Assembly (NCBI GenBank): GCA_018692315.1
Contig: JABHKC010000035.1
Coordinates: 1-44,240 of the forward strand
Length of the DNA stretch: 44,240 nt
Direction of reading: 5' to 3'
DNA from: Bacteroidota bacterium
Lineage (GTDB): Bacteria > Bacteroidota > Bacteroidia > Bacteroidales > JABHKC01
The first letter of the stretch is position 1. Every line of letters begins with the position of its first letter. A program made the position numbers and the translations under genes. Below are positions 1-8,664 of the stretch, one piece after another. The notes below the pieces were generated by a model, which was given only the letters and a program-made list of their open reading frames with translations, was not told the origin of the DNA and ran no database searches.

Positions 1-2
1 CT

Positions 3-128
3 TTCTATAGCTATGCCATGGCAGATGGTATCTTTAATTATCTGTTTGATAATAAATATGGGCTAATTTATAAAACTAAACCCAAAATCCCTGATAGCCA
101 GCTATCTATAATTTGGGAGGAAAATTGA
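3..128 (+). CDS. C-terminal fragment of an unrecognised protein
   Basis: The reading frame is open from the window edge and ends at TGA 126-128, leaving 41 residues that finish in SIIWEEN. Composition is protein-like (aromatic and charged residues mixed, no low complexity), and the other two forward frames close early, so this is probably the 3' end of a gene entering from the left. A hairpin terminator lies about 170 bases downstream. No family could be recognised from so short a tail, and no function is proposed. Confidence 0.5.
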   Translation, partial: FYSYAMADGIFNYLFDNKYGLIYKTKPKIPDSQLSIIWEEN

Positions 129-362
129 GGAAACTTCAGATATATATTTCTATTGTTTAACAATCTTATAATACACTACTTGAAAATTTGCGTCCTTCAT
201 ATTAGTAATATTTTGGTTTGTACAATACAAAAAAAATATTCATACAAAGATAAAAGTATTTTGTGTTTCAGCAAACAAGAGCTGCCTATTTCTTATATAA
301 AAAAAGCCCCAACAATTTGGAGCTTTTTTAGTTTCTTTATTTTATAATCAATTTCGGTATTA
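129..362. other. Intergenic region between convergent genes
   Basis: AT-rich 3' untranslated space between the fragment ending at 128 and the stop of nqrF at 363. Apart from the terminator hairpin at 299-330, nothing was recognised. A short open stretch at 153-347 has non-protein-like composition and runs through the terminator, so it is not called. Confidence 0.6.
299..330. terminator. Bidirectional hairpin terminator between convergent genes
   Basis: A 12-base arm (300-311, A6 then GCCCCA) pairs with 318-329 (TGGAGC then T6) with one mismatch and a six-base loop. The A-run and T-run flanks make it a Rho-independent terminator in both directions. It lies between the rightward fragment at 3-128 and the end of leftward nqrF, so it plausibly serves both transcripts. 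Confidence 0.7.
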
Positions 363-1625
363 TCATCCAAAATCGTCAAAATCAACCATTTCGTCCGGAA
401 CACCGAGGTCATAAAGCATTTTGTTTATGGCATCGTTCATCATTGGAGGTCCGCACAAATAGTATTCTATTTCTTCCGGTTCTTCGTGTTTGCTCAAATA
501 TTCATCGTAAATTACCTGATGTATAAAACCTACATGTCCGGTCCATTTATCTTCTTCTAATGGTTCCGAAAGTGCTATTTCGAACTTGAAATTTGGAAAT
601 TCTTTTTCAATTGCACGGAAATGTTCTTCGTAGAAAACTTCTCGTTTCGAGCGTGCTCCGTACCAAAACGTTGCTTTTCTACCGGTTTTTACTGTATGAT
701 ACATATGGAAAATGTGCGAACGCATAGGAGCCATTCCTGCACCTCCACCAATAAACATCATTTCGTTTTCTGTTTCTTTAATAAAGAATTCTCCGAAAGG
801 ACCGGAAATCATAACCTTATCGCCAGGCTTTCTTGAGAAAATGAATGAAGAACAAATTCCTGGATTTACTTTTGCAAATCCTCCTAAGTTTCTGTCGAAA
901 GGTGGTGTTGCAATACGAATATTAAGCATTACAATATTTCCTTCGGCAGGATGATTGGCCATGGAATAGGCACGATAAGTTGGTTCAGGATTACTCATTT
1001 TTAAATCGAACATTTTGAATTTTTCCCAATCGCCACTATATTCCTCTTCAATTTCCATATCTTTGAAATCTACATCGATCTTAGGTACATCAATTTGAAT
1101 ATATCCTCCTGAACGGAAATCTAAAGTTTCGCCTTCCGGTAGTTTTACTACAAATTCTTTAATAAATGTTGCAACATTATAATTAGAAACTACCTCGCAT
1201 TCCCATTTCTTAATTCCCATAATTTCTTTAGGAATCTTTATTTTCAGGTCTTGTTTAACTTTTACCTGACAGGCCAACCTGTATTGTGCTTGCTGTTCTT
1301 TTCTGGTGAAATAAGGCTTTTCGGTTGGCAAAATTTCACCGGCTCCTTCAGTAACCTGACATTTACACATTCCGCAAGTTCCACCTCCACCACATGCCGA
1401 GGGCAACAAAATTTTGTTGTTTCCTAAAGTTGCGAGCAAAGTGTATCCCGGATCTACAACAAAATCTTTATCTTCGTTTATGTTTAATGTAACTTCTCCC
1501 TGAGGGGTGAGTTTAGCTTTTGCATAAAGTAAAATGATTACTAAAAATAGAATTACAACTAAAAAAGCAACAATACTAACTGTCATAATTGTCGATAATC
1601 CTGCTTGGGCGCTTAATAAAATCAT
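363..1625 (-). CDS. nqrF: Na+-translocating NADH:quinone reductase subunit F (NADH dehydrogenase, FAD/2Fe-2S)
   Basis: NqrF is the electron entry point of Na+-NQR: it oxidises cytoplasmic NADH through FAD and passes electrons to a [2Fe-2S] cluster. The 420-residue product has one N-terminal membrane helix (about residues 11-34), then a plant-type ferredoxin domain with cluster ligands C78, C84, C87 (CGGGGTCGMC) and C119. A ferredoxin-reductase module follows: RAYS at 218-221 binds FAD, GGGAGMAP at 293-300 and CGPPMM at 391-396 bind NADH. Length and domain order are normal for the family. It is the last gene of the operon, separated from nqrE by 89 bases containing a palindrome, and ends before the hairpin at 299-330. 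Confidence 0.97.
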   Translation of the reverse strand: MILLSAQAGLSTIMTVSIVAFLVVILFLVIILLYAKAKLTPQGEVTLNINEDKDFVVDPGYTLLATLGNNKILLPSACGGGGTCGMCKCQVTEGAGEILPTEKPYFTRKEQQAQYRLACQVKVKQDLKIKIPKEIMGIKKWECEVVSNYNVATFIKEFVVKLPEGETLDFRSGGYIQIDVPKIDVDFKDMEIEEEYSGDWEKFKMFDLKMSNPEPTYRAYSMANHPAEGNIVMLNIRIATPPFDRNLGGFAKVNPGICSSFIFSRKPGDKVMISGPFGEFFIKETENEMMFIGGGAGMAPMRSHIFHMYHTVKTGRKATFWYGARSKREVFYEEHFRAIEKEFPNFKFEIALSEPLEEDKWTGHVGFIHQVIYDEYLSKHEEPEEIEYYLCGPPMMNDAINKMLYDLGVPDEMVDFDDFG

Positions 1626-1659
1626 CTTTATATTTTTTATTTATTATTTTTTTTTATTG

Positions 1660-1677
1660 TCCTGATAGCTATCGGGA
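1660..1677. repeat. Small intergenic palindrome between nqrE and nqrF
   Basis: TCCTGATAG is followed directly by CTATCGGGA, an 18-base palindrome with one imperfect pair, which would be a G-U wobble in rightward RNA. It is followed on the + strand by seven T, giving a terminator-like look, but only the leftward nqr transcript is expected here. It may be a copy of a dispersed palindromic repeat; this cannot be tested from one window. Confidence 0.45.
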
Positions 1678-1714
1678 TTTTTTTGGATTATTTATACCTT
1701 AATTTATTCAAAAC

Positions 1715-2335
1715 TTATAGTTTTATTCCCATAAAAGTCATAAAAGCAATTCCCATCAAACCTGTAGCAATGAATGTAATTCCTAATCCTCTTAGTGGTG
1801 CCGGTATGTCTGAGTAGCGTATTTTTTCTCTTACGGCAGCAATTCCAACAACTGCCAAAAGCCAGCCAAGACCGGAGCCTAAACCGAAAACCGATGCTTC
1901 AGTTATTGAATTATATTCACGTTCTTGCATAAACAATGCACCTCCGAGAATGGCACAGTTTACAGCAATTAGCGGCAGAAAAATTCCAAGTGCTGCATAT
2001 AAAGCCGGTGCAAATTTTTCAACTATCATTTCCACAAGTTGAACCATTGAGGCAATTACAGCTATAAACATAATAAAACTTAAAAAGCTTAAATCGATAT
2101 TAAGTGCAGAATCTCCAAGTATCCACTCTAAAGCTCCTTTTTTCAACATATAGTTCTCTATCAAATAATTAACAGGAACTGTAATTCCAAGTACAAAAAT
2201 AACAGCAATCCCTAATCCTGTTGCCGTTTTTACCGTTTTTGAAACTGCAAGATAGGAACACATACCGAGAAAGTATGCGAATATCATATTATCTATAAAA
2301 ATAGATTTGACGAATATATTTAGTAAATTTTCCAT
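1715..2335 (-). CDS. nqrE: Na+-NQR subunit E, integral membrane
   Basis: NqrE is a six-helix inner-membrane subunit that forms, with its homologue NqrD, the Na+ pathway and holds an intramembrane iron-sulfur centre. The 206-residue product is almost entirely hydrophobic segments. The two cysteines expected to bind the centre are visible as C26 (YFLGMCSYL) and C127 (AVNCAILGG), each in the conserved half-helix context. Length matches the family (about 200 residues). The start lies 20 bases after the nqrD stop, consistent with one operon. No oddities were seen. Confidence 0.97.
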   Translation of the reverse strand: MENLLNIFVKSIFIDNMIFAYFLGMCSYLAVSKTVKTATGLGIAVIFVLGITVPVNYLIENYMLKKGALEWILGDSALNIDLSFLSFIMFIAVIASMVQLVEMIVEKFAPALYAALGIFLPLIAVNCAILGGALFMQEREYNSITEASVFGLGSGLGWLLAVVGIAAVREKIRYSDIPAPLRGLGITFIATGLMGIAFMTFMGIKL

Positions 2336-2355
2336 ATCGTTTTTTTATTATTCGT

Positions 2356-2985
2356 TTATGCTTCAATCAATTCTTTGGTTCTTGCTCTTTGAATCCAAAT
2401 TATTATACCAACAACTATAAGTGCCATTGGAGGTAATATCATCAGACCATTGTTTGCATATCCCATTTCGTAGAAACTATCAGGAATAACCTGAAATCCC
2501 CAAATTGTTCCTGAGCCAAGCAATTCTCTGAAAAATGCTACAATAATTAAAATTATTCCATATCCGGCAGCATTTCCCAAACCATCGAGAAATGAAGGCC
2601 AGGGTTTGTTGCCAAGAGCAAATGCTTCAAGACGACCCATAATTATGCAGTTGGTGATAATTAAACCTACAAAAACAGAAAGTTGTTTGCTAATTTCATA
2701 TACAAATGCTTTTAAAACCTGATCGACTAATATTACCAAAGAGGCAATTACAACAAGCTGAACGATAATTCTAATTCGTGCAGGAATTGTATTTCTCAAT
2801 AAAGAAATTATAACATTTGCAAATGCAAGAACAAATAGCACAGAAAGCGACATTACAACTGCCGGTTCTAATTTTACTGTAATGGCAAGTGCCGAACAAA
2901 TTCCAAGAACTTGAATTGTAATAGGATTGTCAATATTTATTGGTCCTGTTAGTAGTTTGACATCTTTTGAGGAAAGTAAACTCAT
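2356..2985 (-). CDS. nqrD: Na+-NQR subunit D, integral membrane
   Basis: NqrD is the pseudo-symmetric partner of NqrE: six membrane helices contributing to sodium translocation and to the shared intramembrane iron-sulfur site. The 209-residue product shows the expected cysteines at C30 (QVLGICSAL) and C113 (ITNCIIMGR), and the family-typical GNAAGYG and FRELLGSGT segments in its second half. The start lies 43 bases after the nqrC stop and the stop lies 20 bases before nqrE. Length and motifs are ordinary. Confidence 0.97.
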   Translation of the reverse strand: MSLLSSKDVKLLTGPINIDNPITIQVLGICSALAITVKLEPAVVMSLSVLFVLAFANVIISLLRNTIPARIRIIVQLVVIASLVILVDQVLKAFVYEISKQLSVFVGLIITNCIIMGRLEAFALGNKPWPSFLDGLGNAAGYGIILIIVAFFRELLGSGTIWGFQVIPDSFYEMGYANNGLMILPPMALIVVGIIIWIQRARTKELIEA

Positions 2986-3028
2986 TTTTATTTTGGATTT
3001 ATATTAGTAAAATTGAAATTTTATAATC

Positions 3029-3748
3029 TTAATTTTTCTTTTTTTTCAAAAAAGTTTCGAAATTTATTAAGCAATCTTTACTTAACATATCTTGAAGTGC
3101 GACACTAGTAATTGTCCCGCCTGAAATTGCATCAACACCATGAACTAAATCGCCGGCATTTTTTGCTGCTCCTTTTCCTCCTTTATAAACTTTTATTGAG
3201 ACAAAATTACCTTTATCATCAAACAATTTTTTTCCTTTAAAAGGGTCCTGGAACCATGCTTGATTGATATCGGCACCCAAACCGGGAGTTTCTTGTTTGT
3301 GGTCGAAAACTGCACCGAATATTGTATTATAATCCTCTTTCAAAGAAATGTACCCCCAGATTGGACCCCATAGTCCTTTGCCTCTAACAGGGATTATTAT
3401 ATTTTTGCTTCCATCATCTTGTGTACATTCGAAAACCGGCAAAGTCATTTTTTCTTTATCGAGACTTAATTCTTTTTTCAAATTTATATTAAAAGCATCG
3501 CCACTTTTATCATTCCCGTTATGCCCGATTGTAAAACTTTTGGTAATATATTTTGTGAAATTACTTTCGGCAGTCTCAACTGTACTTTCTATACCTACTG
3601 ATGATAGAATATTTTGCATTTTTTCTATCCTGACATTTTGTTCTTGATAGGGTTGAAGTTTGATTGCTGTGAACGAAAGAATTGCTGCAACTACTACAAC
3701 CAGACCGGATGCATACAGAAATATGTATAAATTACTGTTTGTATTCAT
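3029..3748 (-). CDS. nqrC: Na+-NQR subunit C, covalent FMN protein
   Basis: NqrC carries an FMN phosphoester-linked to threonine and relays electrons toward NqrB. The 239-residue product has one N-terminal membrane helix (about residues 8-30) and a periplasmic FMN-binding domain. The flavinylation site is D206-A-I-S-G-G-T212, followed by ITS, so T212 is the predicted FMN acceptor for the ApbE transferase. The usual SGAT core is SGGT here. RGKGLWGPIWG at about 122-132 and the ETPGLGA segment at 153-159 are also typical. It begins only 4 bases after nqrB ends, indicating tight co-expression. Confidence 0.96.
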   Translation of the reverse strand: MNTNSNLYIFLYASGLVVVVAAILSFTAIKLQPYQEQNVRIEKMQNILSSVGIESTVETAESNFTKYITKSFTIGHNGNDKSGDAFNINLKKELSLDKEKMTLPVFECTQDDGSKNIIIPVRGKGLWGPIWGYISLKEDYNTIFGAVFDHKQETPGLGADINQAWFQDPFKGKKLFDDKGNFVSIKVYKGGKGAAKNAGDLVHGVDAISGGTITSVALQDMLSKDCLINFETFLKKKKN

Positions 3749-3752
3749 TTTA

Positions 3753-4907
3753 TTATATTTTTAGTCTTTTAAGTCTTTTTTTAACATTTCCACGTACAAT
3801 ATAATGATCGATAAGTGGAGCAAAAACGTTCATTAGTAGAATTGCAAGCATCATTCCTTCGGGATATGCAGGATTTAAAACTCTCACTATCACAGCTATA
3901 AAACCAATCAGAAAACCATAAATATATTTTCCTTTTTCGGTTTGAGCTGCTGTAACAGGGTCGGTTGCCATAAAAACAGCACCAAAAGCAAATCCTCCAA
4001 GAAAAAGGTGCTGATAAAATGGAATTTCCATAAAAGGATTAACTGCAAAGGCATTAAATAATAATCCCATTACTGAACCTCCTACAAAAACTGATAGCAT
4101 AATTTTCCAACTTGCAATTCCTGTATAAAGCAAAAATACTGCACCAAGCAAAATTGCAAGTGTTGAAGTTTCTCCAATAGATCCTGGGATAAAACCAAAA
4201 AACATATCGCTTGTGGATAGTTGGATACTTTCTGTAGCTGCAGCAGCTTCTGCCAGAGGCGTTGCACCAGAAAATCCATCAACTACTCCTTCGCCTTTTT
4301 CAAGACCTGATACCCAAATTTTATCTCCTGACATCTTTGAAGGGTAAGCAAAAAATAGAAAAGCCCGTGCAGTCAAAGCCGGATTTACAATATTCATTCC
4401 TGTTCCACCAAAAACCTCTTTTCCAATTACTACTGCAAAAATTGTGGCTACTGCAATCATCCATAATGGTGTATCAATAGGAACAATAAGAGGAATTAAA
4501 AGTCCCGAAACTAAAAATCCTTCTTCAATTTCATGACCTTTTATAAACACAAAAATAAATTCTGTTCCCAAACCTACAACATATGAAACAACTATTATTG
4601 GAAGCACTTCGAGAAAGCCATACCAAAAATTCTGAAACAGACTTGACTCTTCGCCTAAAGAGGCAAAATGCCAGGCACCAACATTCCAGCAACCAAACAA
4701 TAGGGCAGGAATAAGAGCTATAACAACCATGCTCATGGTTCGTTTCATATCCATTGCATCTCTAATGTGGCTGCCTTTTTTTGTAACATCTCCAAGTACG
4801 TAGAGAAATGTTTCAAAACTTTCGAAAACTGGAAGCCATTTCTCGTATTTGCCACCCTTCTCGTAATTGGGTTTTATTTTATCGAGATATTTTCTAAATG
4901 AATCCAT
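3753..4907 (-). CDS. nqrB: Na+-NQR subunit B, covalent FMN, membrane channel subunit
   Basis: NqrB is the main sodium-channel subunit. It holds a covalent FMN and riboflavin and receives electrons from NqrC. The 384-residue product begins with an amphipathic cytoplasmic segment, followed by many hydrophobic helices. The FMN motif DGFSGATPL (residues 210-218) places FMN on T216. GKEVFGGTGMN at 162-172 and the following NPALTARAF are conserved family segments, and MATDPVTA near the C-terminal third is also diagnostic. Length is near the family norm (about 380-415). It lies 85 bases downstream of nqrA and 4 bases before nqrC. Confidence 0.97.
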   Translation of the reverse strand: MDSFRKYLDKIKPNYEKGGKYEKWLPVFESFETFLYVLGDVTKKGSHIRDAMDMKRTMSMVVIALIPALLFGCWNVGAWHFASLGEESSLFQNFWYGFLEVLPIIVVSYVVGLGTEFIFVFIKGHEIEEGFLVSGLLIPLIVPIDTPLWMIAVATIFAVVIGKEVFGGTGMNIVNPALTARAFLFFAYPSKMSGDKIWVSGLEKGEGVVDGFSGATPLAEAAAATESIQLSTSDMFFGFIPGSIGETSTLAILLGAVFLLYTGIASWKIMLSVFVGGSVMGLLFNAFAVNPFMEIPFYQHLFLGGFAFGAVFMATDPVTAAQTEKGKYIYGFLIGFIAVIVRVLNPAYPEGMMLAILLMNVFAPLIDHYIVRGNVKKRLKRLKI

Positions 4908-4961
4908 TTTATATTGATTATTTTATATTTACTTTTTTTCGATTGATAATTGATAATTCTC

Positions 4962-4975
4962 CCAATATCTATTGG
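4962..4975. repeat. Short palindrome in the nqrA-nqrB gap
   Basis: CCAATA, a two-base spacer, then TATTGG form a perfect 6-base inverted repeat in the 85-base spacer between nqrA and nqrB. No T-run follows on the transcribed strand, so it is not a clear terminator. It could be an mRNA stability or processing element; this is weak evidence. Confidence 0.3.
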
Positions 4976-4992
4976 TATTATAATTATGAAAC

Positions 4993-6342
4993 CTAATTCA
5001 TTTCTTTTATCATAATGTTTAGTCCATTGCGTACTATTTCCTGAACATTAATTTTTGAGGTACATACAAATTCGCACAAAGCAAAATCTTCTTCTGCAAT
5101 TTCATAAATTCCCAGTTCTTCCATCTGGTCGATGTCTTCAATTATTATTGCTTTAAGCAAATGTTGTGGTAAAATATCCATTGGGAAAACTTTGTCGTAC
5201 TCACCTGTAACCACGAAAGAACGTAATCCTCCTTTCATATTTGTGTTTAGAGCGTATTTTCTTTTGGGGGTCATCCACGAACAGAAAGTACGTGAAACAC
5301 TAAATTTTCCAAATCCGGGCATTCCCCATCCAAGTAGTTCTGCTTTATTTCCTTCCGGAATAACACTTATCATTGAGTCGTAAAAACCAACAAATCCTTT
5401 CATAGAGATTAGTGATCCGGTGAGTACATTTCCGCTGATAATTCTATTCTCATTTTCCGAAATATTGTTTGCAATAATTTTATCAATTGATGCACCCAGC
5501 ATAGTTTCAAAGTATTGGGGCTTTTTAACTTCTGAACCCACCAAAGCAACTGTTTTTTTTGCATCCAATTTGCCATTGGCAAAAAGTCGTCCTATCATGG
5601 CAAGCTCTTGTGGATTTATGTACCACACAACTTCACCTTTGTTTATAGGGTTTAGATGATGAATCTGGATTCCTACATTTCCAGCAGGATGTGGACCTGA
5701 AAAGTAATTTATATCAACATTTTTAAGCTTTGAAAATACAGATTCTGAGTTTTCAGATTTTAAGTTCAAATATATTTTACCTTCAGTAAGTTTTGATAAA
5801 GCATCGATGCCGCTTTGTAGATTTTTCTCTTCAGCTTTCAATATAAAATCGAAGTCGGGAGCAAGAGGTGCTGTATCGAAACCAGAGATATATATTGCTT
5901 TTGGTTGATCTGCAGGATTTGCAATTATCGAATATGGACGCTGGCGAACAAACGGCCATAATCCACTTTTTAATAAGTTTTCAATAATTTCTTCTTTCGA
6001 AAGTTGTATTGGATTGCCTTGTTTGAATTCTTCGTATAGAATTGTTTCATCGGCTTTAACAACAATTTCGAGCAATCGCCTGCGTTCGCCTCTGTTTATT
6101 GCAACCACCTTGCCACTTACCGGCGAAGTAAACATAGCTTCCGGTCGATTTTTGTCGAAAAACAAGGGACTGCCTGCTTTCACTTCGCTATCAATTTTTA
6201 CTTTAAGTTTTGGTGTTATGCCTTCAAAATCGGTTGGCTTTATGGCAAAAAATTCAGTGTTCGAAATAGGGGAGATTGTCTTCTCCGGTTTGCCTTTCAG
6301 TTTAATATCTAAACCTCTTTTTATTCTAACAACTTTCGTCAT
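4993..6342 (-). CDS. nqrA: Na+-NQR subunit A, cytoplasmic ubiquinone-associated subunit
   Basis: NqrA is the peripheral cytoplasmic subunit, implicated in quinone binding. The 449-residue product starts with the typical N-terminal segment (RIKRGLDIKLKG) and a lipoyl-like region around SGKVVAINRGERR (about 95-107). It carries ISGFDTAPLAPD near 153-164 and ends with a conserved tail containing ALCEFVCTSK. Length is normal. It is the first gene of the operon. The ATG at 6342 lies just downstream of a good Bacteroidota promoter on the same strand, which supports this start and suggests one transcript for all six subunits. Confidence 0.97.
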   Translation of the reverse strand: MTKVVRIKRGLDIKLKGKPEKTISPISNTEFFAIKPTDFEGITPKLKVKIDSEVKAGSPLFFDKNRPEAMFTSPVSGKVVAINRGERRRLLEIVVKADETILYEEFKQGNPIQLSKEEIIENLLKSGLWPFVRQRPYSIIANPADQPKAIYISGFDTAPLAPDFDFILKAEEKNLQSGIDALSKLTEGKIYLNLKSENSESVFSKLKNVDINYFSGPHPAGNVGIQIHHLNPINKGEVVWYINPQELAMIGRLFANGKLDAKKTVALVGSEVKKPQYFETMLGASIDKIIANNISENENRIISGNVLTGSLISMKGFVGFYDSMISVIPEGNKAELLGWGMPGFGKFSVSRTFCSWMTPKRKYALNTNMKGGLRSFVVTGEYDKVFPMDILPQHLLKAIIIEDIDQMEELGIYEIAEEDFALCEFVCTSKINVQEIVRNGLNIMIKEMN

Positions 6343-6675
6343 TTTTTTTATATTAATTTCAATACAATTGCAAAAGTATATTATTTTTATTGTTGCACAA
6401 AAATATATATATCAGTTTTTTTTAGTTTTTGGTATTGTTTTACCGAAATCCCATATTATCAATTCGTTAATATGTTAATATATAGATATTTTTATAATTC
6501 AATTTGTGCTGTAGAACATAAAATATTTGTTTGTTTTTTTTCAAAATAATAGTTAATTTTTACTTTTTATATTAAAATAAAATCTTGAAAGTTTTAATGT
6601 TATAGGATTTCAAAAATATTATATCGAAAAACTACAAATTTGTTTATGTTTGATTTTTATTTTTTTGTAAAATTT
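6343..6675. other. Divergent intergenic region (nqr operon / plug gene)
   Basis: Very AT-rich 333-base spacer between two outward-facing genes. On the minus strand it holds the nqrA promoter (6371-6401). On the plus strand TATGTTTG at 6645-6652 fits the Bacteroidota -7 box (TAnnTTTG), but I see no matching -33 TTTG at the right distance. No other structure was recognised. Confidence 0.6.
6371..6401 (-). promoter_or_regulatory. Bacteroidota sigma-AB-type promoter for nqrABCDEF
   Basis: Read on the minus strand, TTTG (6401-6398) is separated by exactly 19 bases from TACTTTTG (6378-6371), matching the Bacteroidota primary-sigma consensus TTTG-N(about 19-21)-TAnnTTTG. Transcription would begin roughly 20-25 bases before the nqrA ATG. 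No operator was recognised. Confidence 0.7.
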
Positions 6676-8031
6676 ATGATAGAAATTGTCAATTTTTCTA
6701 AGTTCAAAGCTTCTGTATCAACATTTTTATTTTGTACAGTTTTTTTATTCTATACAGGTCAGCAAGAAGGTTATGCTCAAGAACTTACAGATAGCGATTC
6801 TGTTCCGGAGTTTTACAACGACAATTTTTTAAGGTATTCCGATTTTGTTTATAAAAATAGTATCAAAACAGTAAAAATTCACCGTGAAGGCTGGGATTTG
6901 TCCCACCCAATAATCGAACTGAATGGTGAAGATAAAATACTTTTAAGTTTTGATGATTTACGTGCGGAAATTGCTGATTTTTCGTATAAATTAGTTCATT
7001 GTAATTCAAGATGGGAGCCTTCCGATTTGATGTCTTCAGAATTTATTGAAGGTTTTGAGGAAAATCAAATTGAAGATTATGAGTTGTCTTTCAACACTTT
7101 TCAGAAATATACTCACCATTGGCTCACCATTCCTAATGAAAATATTAAAGCTACAATTTCAGGAAACTATATTATTAAGGTGTATGAAGATTTTGATGAA
7201 GAGAATCTGGTTCTTAGCAGACGCTTTATGATTACTGAAAACAATGTAAATATTGAAGCTGAGGTAAAACAATCCTCAATTATCGATTTGCGAAAAAGCC
7301 ATCAGGAAATCGATTTCAAAATCAGACCAGGCATTTCGCTGAGCGATCCTTATAGTGAAATTCAGGTGGTTCTGATGCAAAACGGGAGATGGGACAATAA
7401 AATAGACAATTTGAAACCACTTTTTATTAAGGACAATTTGCTAATTTACGATTACGACGAAGACAATTCTTTTGCAGCAGGAAGCGAATTTCGCTATTTC
7501 GATATAAAAAGTGTTCGTTACCAATCTGATAGAATAAAAAGCATACTATTCAAAAAGCCATTCTACCATGTCGATTTGTTGGAAGATCATAAAAGAACTT
7601 TCAAAGTTTATTTTTACAATAAGGATATAAATGGCAAATATTTTATTGATATACAGGAAGCTGTGAACAAAGAAATTGAAGCTGACTATGTTTATGTAAA
7701 TTTCACTCTTCCATTTGATGCACCTGTGGTAAATGGTAATTTGTATTTATTCGGATTGTTATCAGACTGGTCGTTCAGTAACACGAATAAAATGAAATAC
7801 GACTACGAAAAAAAGGCATACACTCTCACAATGTTTTTAAAACAAGGCTATTATAATTACGAATATGTGTTGCTCGAAGATGGTGAAACAGCCGGAAATG
7901 TAAGTTACATTGAAGGTAGCCACTACGAAACCGATAACGACTATTTGATTTTGGTATATTTAAAAGGTATAAATGAACGATACGACAGGCTCTTAGGAAT
8001 TAAAATTATTAATTCTATGAAGAGATTTTAG
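6676..8031 (+). CDS. Type IX secretion system plug-family protein (DUF5103-like)
   Basis: This family includes the T9SS plug protein, which seals the periplasmic side of the giant outer-membrane pore SprA/Sov when no substrate is passing. Seen here: a signal peptide ending near GYA-QEL, then the family N-terminal region (KTVKIHREGWDLS, LSFDDL, LVHCNSRWEPSDL, ISGNYIIKVYEDFD, LSRRFMITE). The C-terminal part resembles a CBM48/E-set sandwich (LYLFGLLSDW ... GYYNYEYV). I chose ATG 6676 (451 residues) because it gives a conventional signal peptide; in-frame TTG 6640 or ATG 6646 would add an odd aromatic extension and overlap a possible -7 box at 6645. Plug genes are found in varied contexts, so linkage to the next gene is suggestive only. 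Confidence 0.88.
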   Translation: MIEIVNFSKFKASVSTFLFCTVFLFYTGQQEGYAQELTDSDSVPEFYNDNFLRYSDFVYKNSIKTVKIHREGWDLSHPIIELNGEDKILLSFDDLRAEIADFSYKLVHCNSRWEPSDLMSSEFIEGFEENQIEDYELSFNTFQKYTHHWLTIPNENIKATISGNYIIKVYEDFDEENLVLSRRFMITENNVNIEAEVKQSSIIDLRKSHQEIDFKIRPGISLSDPYSEIQVVLMQNGRWDNKIDNLKPLFIKDNLLIYDYDEDNSFAAGSEFRYFDIKSVRYQSDRIKSILFKKPFYHVDLLEDHKRTFKVYFYNKDINGKYFIDIQEAVNKEIEADYVYVNFTLPFDAPVVNGNLYLFGLLSDWSFSNTNKMKYDYEKKAYTLTMFLKQGYYNYEYVLLEDGETAGNVSYIEGSHYETDNDYLILVYLKGINERYDRLLGIKIINSMKRF

Positions 8032-8276
8032 GATGAAAAATTCTTAATCTCTACTTGATTTTTTGAATATCATTTTTACATTATCTGCAGCTTGTATAAG
8101 GTTTACGACAAATCTCTACTTGTATAATAATTAAAACGAGAAGAGTTTGAATAGGCTCTAATGAAATTCGGGATATAGGAAAAGACCTGTAAAAGAACCC
8201 TAAAAAGGATTTAGAATATGCAGTAAAGTTTGGGATTATGAAAAATGAAAAAACACTTTCAAAATCCTGAATTGTT

Positions 8277-8294
8277 GAACTCCGGCTGGAGTTC
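8277..8294 (+). other. GC-rich hairpin in the giant-gene upstream region
   Basis: GAACTCC, loop GGCT, GGAGTTC: a perfect 7-pair stem with a 4-base loop, the most GC-rich spot in an AT-rich gap. It is not followed by a T-run, so it is not a standard terminator. It could be a remnant of a mobile element or an RNA structure. Confidence 0.4.
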
Positions 8295-8437
8295 TATTAT
8301 GCAAGTGGCAAATTTACAATAGCTTATACCGGAAGTACAAAGATTTCAGCTCAAGGGTATTTATAAAAACAAACCTGATATATTTTGAAAATTGAACTTT
8401 GGTTCATTTTTTTTGCATGTTATTATAAAAATAATGT

Positions 8438-8490
8438 TAAAAATAATATTTAAAGTTTTTTTTTTCTTTTTAAGAAAAATATTATTTTTA
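8438..8490 (+). other. Long AT-only inverted repeat upstream of the giant gene
   Basis: A perfect 14-base arm (8438-8451) is inverted at 8477-8490 around a 25-base spacer containing a run of ten T. It lies about 175 bases before the ATG at 8665 and about 400 bases after the plug gene. It could end upstream transcription or fold in the 5' leader; the sequence alone does not decide. Confidence 0.45.
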
Positions 8491-8664
8491 CTGATTAATA
8501 TTTGAATTTAATTGATGAATAGATGAAATATGCTGATAAAAAACTGCTTCATGTCGAATTTGTCTTACTTATTGATTATCAAGCAAACATAATTCCATGA
8601 AAAAATCTGCTAATACGAGTAATAAAAAATTGAATACAATAAAATTATAATTAAAATAAGAAAA

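Larger units (their letters stand above)
8032..8664. other. 633-base intergenic region upstream of the giant gene
   Basis: No convincing gene: all frames close repeatedly, and the longest protein-like scrap (about 8275-8365, ending AQGYL then stop) is under 30 codons with no start. It contains a direct repeat AATCTCTACTTG (8046-8057 and 8111-8122), a GC-rich hairpin (8277-8294) and a long AT hairpin (8438-8490). I found no clean Bacteroidota promoter; AATATTTG and GAACTTTG each miss the -7 consensus by one base. Confidence 0.55.

Noticed and set aside
153-347. 64-codon forward open stretch after the first fragment
   Set aside because: It reads through a convincing terminator hairpin and ends in poly-Phe/Leu from the T-run; composition is not protein-like.
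4082-4480. Short open stretches on both strands inside nqrB
   Set aside because: Gln/Leu-rich shadows of the hydrophobic membrane-segment codons of nqrB.
6014-6478. Forward 154-codon open stretch across the nqrA 5' end
   Set aside because: It is antisense to a certain nqrA and runs through its promoter, with no recognisable domain.
8275-8367. Protein-like scrap ending in AQGYL and stop
   Set aside because: Under 30 codons, preceded by a stop, with no start codon. It may be a decayed gene tail, but this cannot be supported.
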